DNA from: Entomortierella parvispora
Lineage: Eukaryota > Mortierellomycota > Mortierellomycetes > Mortierellales > Mortierellaceae
DNA: 64,000 nt
NCBI GenBank assembly: GCA_963573315.1
Contig: OY752143.1
Span: forward strand, 1,612,001 to 1,676,000
Direction of reading: 5' to 3'
Shown here: in pieces, positions 58,457 through 64,000 of the stretch
Layout of the letters: every line of letters begins with the position of its first letter
Numbering within the stretch: the first letter of the stretch is position 1
Notes under the pieces: generated by a model
What the model was told of the DNA's origin: nothing
Seen by the model: the letters and a program-made list of their open reading frames with translations, nothing else
The model's database searches: none
Program-made: the position numbers and the translations under genes

Positions 58457-60504
58457 CTACATGTGCATCGACGATTTCTCGTGAGTCGATCCACTGGGAA
58501 GGATAGGCCTGCATGGCCCCTTGAGCGCATCAAAGAAGAGATCTCTGATCCGCAGACAATTGTTTCGGCGGCGCATATAAGTCATTGGCCTACTTGCAAG
58601 GGGCTGTGGTTCGTAGCTTTTCACGGCGTCCAGAAGGTCGTTGAATTCCTCGTCAGAGTCAACGTTCACATCTTCCTTTTCCGCTAACGGGGCCTCTGAT
58701 TCCAAACGACCAGACTTTTCGTCTTTGACTATCGACAGTGTTGAGTGTTAGGCATAGCACTACACCTCGCTCTGCTCACAAAATGCAGGGACAAAACCAT
58801 ACGCATACCTGATACAGGCTTCTTTTGAACTAGCGAAAGTAAAACATCGTAGGGTCTTGAGCGGCCTTCCACCGATCTCTTGGATGACATTGAGTGACTT
58901 TTGCAAGTTAATGATCGAGCACAGGGAGTGCCGCCAGCGATAGCGATCACGCCACACTGCTTATCCAGATCCAGAGGCCCCTTCACGCGAGCAGCAGGCT
59001 TGACTTTGGGTGGCTTGGCAACCTTTTGCTTCTTATCCAACGGCTTTTTATCAGTAGTTGAGGACGGTGGGGGGGACATTTCTGCGGCCGATACAGGAGT
59101 TTCTGGTTCTAAAAGGTTGTCAAAAAATAAGTTAACCTTCCCTTGATTTTTTGAAAGGCCTAGAAAAAAAGGTCAAGCGCGGTGAAAGTTCGTTTACCGT
59201 CCAAAACCACGGAAGTCTTGCGTTTCTTTGTCTTTGGAGTATCTGGCTTCTTTTCAAGATTGTCTGTACGGATCGCCAATGGTGGATCTGCTGGAGTCTC
59301 GGCTGCCGCTGCGGATTTGCATTTCACTATTCCCCATAAAGGTATACACTAGGAGTTAACAGCAAGTAGGGCAATGTACCAATGGATTGGCAAGGCTACT
59401 CTGGGTGCAGTAGTACTTACAACGATGTTCCTTGAAAGCGCTCGGGATGATTGGCTTATCGCAACTATTACAAGTGACAACAACAATGTCGTCCGAGAGT
59501 GGCAGCCCGCCATAGGTCTTCATTTCCTTGGACTCTAGGCGCGAACTCGTAGGCGTCCGTGGGACCGGAGGCGAGGTAATTCTCTCGGACAGATCAAAGC
59601 ATTCTATTGTTTCGACAAAATGAGTCGCTTAGCCTCTCCTACGAGCCATAAAATTGAGGCGACAGAATGGTGCCACGTGCCACCACACGTTACCTTCGGC
59701 ATCAAGTTTTGACCGGATTCCAGCCCAAGAGGTTGATGAGCGAAGGAGGTCATTGTTAACAGGGGTGATGACGGTATTAGAGGATCGAGGGAGTTTCTTC
59801 CAGCGATCTTGATCGCGGAAGACGGAGATTGTCTGCGGGTTGACCAGTTCTGGGAGCGAGTTGACGGCTTCTGGGCCAAGGAGCGACTGAGCATTGTTCA
59901 GAATCCCTACGTAGGTACAAGAAGCAAGTATCAGCCGCTGAATTTTCCGGTACATATACAAAGCACGCGACAAAATAATAAACAGTATTGGTACAAGAGG
60001 GAGAGGGGGAGCCATTGTTCTGGCGACGATGTGATCACATTACCTACTTCTGCCAGCTCAATCTCTCGGCGCTGCTCCATGAGCAGGCCAGTCTGCCGCT
60101 CATTCAAGGCCTCCCAACCAGCTAAAGACAACAAGGCTAAGTCGGTCGATCGGTCAGTTCGTCGGTCAGTTGGCAAGACGCGTCCATGGGGACCATTGAA
60201 ATATTAAAAAATATATAATATGAGGAGTGACCACAAGGCAGTCATCCTCCCCTAAACAGAGCTGATTTGCACGAGTAAACAGCGAAGCACACGCACCAGG
60301 AGGAGTCCCATTCATTGAAGGCAGAGTGCGTTTGAGGGCGAGATGATCCTGGATGCTTCTGATGGGATGATGAAGATGATACAATTGTCGAGGTTGAGGT
60401 TGGGGTTGGGGCAGGGTCCAGTGCAGTCCAGCCGAGTGCTGCGTCTGTCGATGGAATCGATGTGGAGATGATGTTGGGCACACACAATTTCGGCCAAAAC
60501 GCAT
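58457..60504 (-). CDS. SGF73: SAGA complex subunit, Sgf73/ataxin-7-like (SCA7 domain)
   Basis: Several exons encode a nuclear protein that anchors the deubiquitinating module to SAGA. The N-terminal part has [20 protein letters not shown] and a segment with [14 protein letters not shown] zinc knuckle follows ([20 protein letters not shown]), as at the N terminus of Sgf73. After a basic linker (PKTKKRK) comes the SCA7 domain: [25 protein letters not shown] and [13 protein letters not shown], with the three Cys and the His in place. The C-terminal exon reads [31 protein letters not shown] and ends HEKSSMHM. The proposed ATG is at 60504, with 60315 as an alternative. The 5' exon is the least certain part. 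The gene lies 95 bases downstream of the oxygenase gene on the same strand. Confidence 0.85.
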
Positions 60505-60598
60505 GTGACGTCACTTTTTTTTTTTTTGGGAGCGCCACCAAAAATTTTGTTCCAACTGAAAAAAATAAAATGGTTTTGTTTGGATTGTTCATTCTCAG

Positions 60599-62181
60599 CT
60601 ATCCTCGCGGTACTATCAGCAACGCAGCGCCGACAGCCGCAGATGCTGCCGTTAGCAACTTTGGCCAGATACGCTGGCTATAGGACTCTTGCATCCATCC
60701 ATCAGTCTGTCCATCGAGCCCTTGATTCCAGAGCTTGGGCTCCTCTGTCAGCTCAAACTGGGTTCGCTTCCTTCCAATCTGGCTCGAGACGAACATGTGT
60801 TGACCCTTTAAGAGGATCGTCCGTCTGACCCGGAGCCACCACGGAAACTTTGTACTGAACCAGAGGTCTGAGTACATGAAATACATGAACAGCATCCTCA
60901 AGAACCGATACCGCTTGGACATTGTAGGCAGGCCTTTGGCCTCCCACAACTTGGGACCTAACAGAGACTCGGCCAACGCCATATTCAACTTGAAAGGGTC
61001 CGGGAAGCCCATCGCGGACAGTATCTTTGTTGGCATGGAAAGCGGCTTGGGTGACATACGCTTCAGCAATTCCGCACACATTCTTCCGCTCTCTGGATCT
61101 GGGTCTGAGAGATGAAGTGTGATGGATTCAATGCACGCATCTGCACGGTCTGGTGTACGAACCGCACCCAGGACGTCATCCACACCCATTATATAACCAA
61201 TATAGCGCCAGAGGTGGAGATAATCTTCACGCTCTTGTGTTGTCATCCGGACGTCCATACGGGTTTCCAGCACACGCCACATAATGCTCGAGAAACCGAA
61301 CAATGTTGCAAGAAGATCCTCTTGGTTGATGGGCACCCCATGCACGTTCACATCGTAATATTTCGTATGAGCGCGACTGATCTTGGTCAAGCGAGCACGG
61401 ACGCCAGCATGAAGGAACCGGACCTGAACGGTTGATTCCCAGGCTGTCCCTGTACCTGGAAAGAGATACTCGGGTGAATGGGCCACATCGAGCACGAATT
61501 GCTGCGTTTCGAGAACTCTCTTCATGGTGCTCTTTCCCGACAAATAGCCGGTTGAACTGAGGACTTTTGTAATCTTGGGGATCGCAAATCCGCCTGCAAG
61601 TGAGAAGTGAAGGAGCGCATGCGAAATGAACATGGAGTATCGCCTGGTGGGACCCATTGGTGCACCACACCAAGAAGAGTTGCACAAAAGAGAAGGGAAT
61701 AAATGCAAAGATGGTGAGAGCCCTTTTCTTTTGTGAACACAAAGAAAAAAAACCGTTGTCGAGTCGCTCAAAAATAGTGGAAAAGATAGTGGAGTTCATA
61801 TGAATGTACTTACCAATAGACATCTTGACCTCGACGGACCTGGTCCCAATCCACCCAATCTGGTACAGTCATCAGCTGATCCATGAGGAGACGAGGGGCA
61901 GGACTTTCTTGTTCACATTCTGGTCGAGAAACATACGCTCTCAGCTCCGCCAGGGCATCCGCTCCCGCTTTGATTTGCAATGCTTCGAGGGCGTTATCTG
62001 CAAGAACGTCGCCGATCTTGCGCAGAGGCTCAAGTCGACTGGCAGGAAGGTGATCTTTGGTCCACATCACATCATAGTCCCAAAAGACGATGCGCTGACC
62101 GGGCTCAAGTGTCTCGGTCGCTGCTGCAAAGGGTGCACTTCGATGTCCTGTCGACAATGTGTATCCTGCTGGGCATGCCAT
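60599..62181 (-). CDS. MpaB/latex-clearing-type oxygenase domain protein
   Basis: Two exons (61814-62181 and 60599-61643) join as VYW-RYSMFISHALLHFSLAGG and give 470 residues. The layout matches the fungal ER-bound oxygenase family (MpaB/Lcp catalytic domain, formerly DUF2236). Visible parts are a conserved WDYDVMWTKDHLP near the N terminus, DWDQVRRGQDVYW, GGFAIPKITKVL, VRFLHAGVRARL with its Arg/His, YDVNVHGVPINQEDLLATL, and WRYIGYIMGVDD. Relatives bind heme b and cleave prenyl or other alkene chains. A hydrophobic C-terminal helix (LLTAASAAVGAALLIVP) could sit in a membrane. The substrate is unknown; no biosynthetic genes surround it. The exon join was fixed by phase, since the nearer acceptor creates a stop. 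Confidence 0.88.
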
Positions 62182-63198
62182 GATTCTGAGGTATGAAGAC
62201 TTGATTTAAGAGGGACGAGTAGAAGGCGGGGTGAAAAACGATAAGATTATTAATGAAGGTCGTGTGGGTGCGGGTGTGTATATGGGTATAGCGAAGTGAT
62301 ATTGTGTTTGAGATGTGATATTGGAGGAGAGGAGAGTCTATGTGGTCAGCAATTGAGCAAGGGGAAAGGTGGTCTGTTCGGGAGTGAAAGGACGAGAATT
62401 GATGCCCTCTTTTTATTCTTTTTATCTCCTCTTGCCCAAAGGCTCATCTTGTCCCGCCAACCAAAGACAAACGGGAAGTTTGTAGTTTTACACGGTACGA
62501 ATGCTGGGTCCTCGGCGTATCCTAGCATGTGTCAGCCTGTCGGGAATGGGGGTTGTGCTCTGGAAAACCCAGGACATTATTTACTCTTGTGAAGGTCGGA
62601 GACAGCAAGCCAAGAGATGTGACCCCCTCTCCCTGTAACAGGGTAAGAAACAAGGAAAGGGTCTGAAAATATGACTGAAAGGTTGAAAATACCATGTTGG
62701 CTATTGTCATCGTTTACTCGAGTTCTCACAGGGATGGAAGGATCTTCATCCACGACTTGGAGGCACAAACAAATATCAAAAGTTGCTCGGCTCATAGTTT
62801 CGCCTTTCGAGGATTTGCCAACAAACGCAGGACAGAATCCTGAACTGCTGAATCTACACACTCCTTCTGGTCAAACAGAGGTCGAAAGGATCGGTTCTCG
62901 CACAGGTGGGAGTGTTGTTGTTGTTGTTGTTATTGTTGTTGCTGCTACTAGCTCTATCCCCAAAATGCAAGCACTCTGGAACGCGTCGCTTTGGTTCTGG
63001 GCCGAGGTTGATGGAGGGGTGAAGTTTGAGCATAACAGCAGGTGAAGACAGAAAGAGAGAGGTAGCCAACTCTATACGGATCCAACTTCGCGTCAGGATC
63101 CGTCACATGATCAACGTCCAATAATTTGGTGGCGTCTTGACATGCCTGCATGTCTGCACTTTTGCGGCCGCGTTCATCTCCTGCGATCACAACACAAC
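62182..63198. other. Divergent intergenic region
   Basis: Separates the oxygenase and Npr2 starts by 1 kb. It contains a GTT-type microsatellite at about 62912-62945. No coding region is supported. Confidence 0.55.
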
Positions 63199-64000
63199 AT
63201 GGGGTTCCCCCGACTGCTATCCATCTTCTACTGTACCTTCCACCCGATTCAGGGCCCAAAGGTGCTCTACGAGGTTCCAGAAGGCTCGATCCTTTCCAAG
63301 ACTTCGCCCCTGGTCGACTTTGATTCCATCTCCGAATACTTAATCCCAAAGGTCGAGCTCTGTTCCAAGCTCGTCACCATCTCAACCCCAACTTGCAAGG
63401 TCATTGGATTCCCCATCAATCTCGAGCACAAAAAGTTCCAGCGCAATGCTTTAATGTTCAACCTGGCATTCGTCTTTGACAAGGATGCAGAAATCTCTTC
63501 CTACGAACCCGTGGTGCGAAAGATGGCGAGGGTTCTCAAGGCCCTTGAGAAAGAGAATGAGTTTTTGAGCAAGCAGACGAGGCTCCTTATGATGGACCAC
63601 CCTACCTCCGTCAACAACGCTCTTCCTCCCCCTCCACCCTCTACCCCTGCAGCAACCCTACTGCAGAATTCAACCAGTAACATTGCCACCACCGCTACCA
63701 CCGTTGCTGCTGCGTCATCCGCCAATACAGCAACACCGACACCTACCACCGCCGCTGTCCCTACTTCTGTTCCCTCGAGCAGCGCCACGGCAGCAGTAGC
63801 AGAGAGTACAGAGAGTACAGAGAATACAGAGAATACAGAAAAGTTAGGAAAGATCGAAAGGTCAGAACCCACTTCGTCTCCAGAACTCACCAACAGCGAG
63901 AACGACTCCAAGCGAGCAAGTGGCACATTGACGCCTCCGATTGATATCTCCCCCAACACGTCTATACTACCGACGGCGCTCCCTCCCCTGCCAGCGGACG
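63199..64000 (+). CDS. NPR2: GATOR1/SEACIT subunit Npr2 (NPRL2), 5' part
   Basis: The open frame starts at ATG 63199 and runs off the window edge after 267 codons. The N-terminal longin-like region is clear: LSIFYCTFHPIQGPKVLYEV, DFDSISEYLIPKVELCSKLV, then NLEHKKFQRNALMFNLAFVF and YEPVVRKMARVLKALE. These match NPRL2, which with Npr3 and Iml1 forms a GTPase-activating complex on the vacuole that turns TORC1 off when amino acids are scarce. After residue 130 comes a low-complexity insert rich in Thr, Ala, Ser and Pro, longer than in animal NPRL2. It includes a four-copy 9-base repeat (TES/TEN units, about 63803-63838). No intron is seen so far. Confidence 0.93.
   Translation, partial: MGFPRLLSIFYCTFHPIQGPKVLYEVPEGSILSKTSPLVDFDSISEYLIPKVELCSKLVTISTPTCKVIGFPINLEHKKFQRNALMFNLAFVFDKDAEISSYEPVVRKMARVLKALEKENEFLSKQTRLLMMDHPTSVNNALPPPPPSTPAATLLQNSTSNIATTATTVAAASSANTATPTPTTAAVPTSVPSSSATAAVAESTESTENTENTEKLGKIERSEPTSSPELTNSENDSKRASGTLTPPIDISPNTSILPTALPPLPAD

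Overview
The window is nuclear DNA of a filamentous, early-diverging fungus. Genes are dense and most are split by short GT-AG introns with CTAAC/CTGAC-like branch sites. Several regulators carry long glutamine or serine/threonine tracts, and many promoters have CT-rich leaders. A Zn2Cys6 factor, a receiver-domain protein, a kinesin-12-like motor and a LAMTOR1-like protein together fit Mucoromycota, most likely Mortierellaceae. That placement is inference from gene content and style; no marker gene was compared.

Layout. 0-3.3 kb: dienelactone hydrolase (-) and proteasome subunit alpha-1 (+). 3.4-10.5 kb: a large kinesin with a long coiled coil (-). 10.8-14.9 kb: Zn2Cys6 transcription factor (-). 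15.7-20.3 kb: polyQ protein with three HMG boxes (-), preceded by a 3 kb gene-free stretch. 23.4-24.2 kb: stand-alone response regulator (-). 25.5-27.0 kb: two tandem, decayed CAP/PR-1 genes (-). 27.3-28.5 kb: Nudix CoA diphosphatase (+) with a GC-AG intron. 28.6-31.0 kb: USP14/Ubp6 deubiquitinase (+). 31.2-32.5 kb: unknown helical protein (-). 32.6-33.2 kb: decayed polyubiquitin gene (-). 33.3-34.5 kb: secreted phosphoesterase (-). 36.4-38.4 kb: membrane-anchored multicopper oxidase (+). 39.0-39.9 kb: coiled-coil protein with an in-frame stop (+). 39.9-41.7 kb: RluA-type pseudouridine synthase (-). 42.4-45.0 kb: LAMTOR1-like Ragulator subunit (+). 46.0-47.7 kb: G-protein gamma subunit with a very long N-terminal extension (-). 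50.6-56.6 kb: 1,695-residue RING plus RRM protein (-). 58.4-60.5 kb: SAGA subunit Sgf73/ataxin-7-like (-). 60.6-62.2 kb: MpaB/latex-clearing-type oxygenase (-). 63.2 kb to the end: Npr2/NPRL2 (+), truncated by the window edge.

The genes do not form a single pathway or a biosynthetic cluster. Functional pairs are the proteasome core subunit with the proteasome-associated deubiquitinase, and two lysosomal TORC1 regulators (LAMTOR1-like, Npr2). The most unusual items are the extended G-gamma subunit, the RING+RRM protein, the triple-HMG polyQ protein, the decayed CAP and polyubiquitin loci, the GC-AG intron inside the Nudix signature, and a hairpin-forming inverted repeat in a divergent promoter.

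Exon joins were worked out by eye from splice signals, reading phase and family motifs. They are most reliable where phase and homology agree, and less so at the 5' ends of the kinesin, LAMTOR1-like and Sgf73-like genes.
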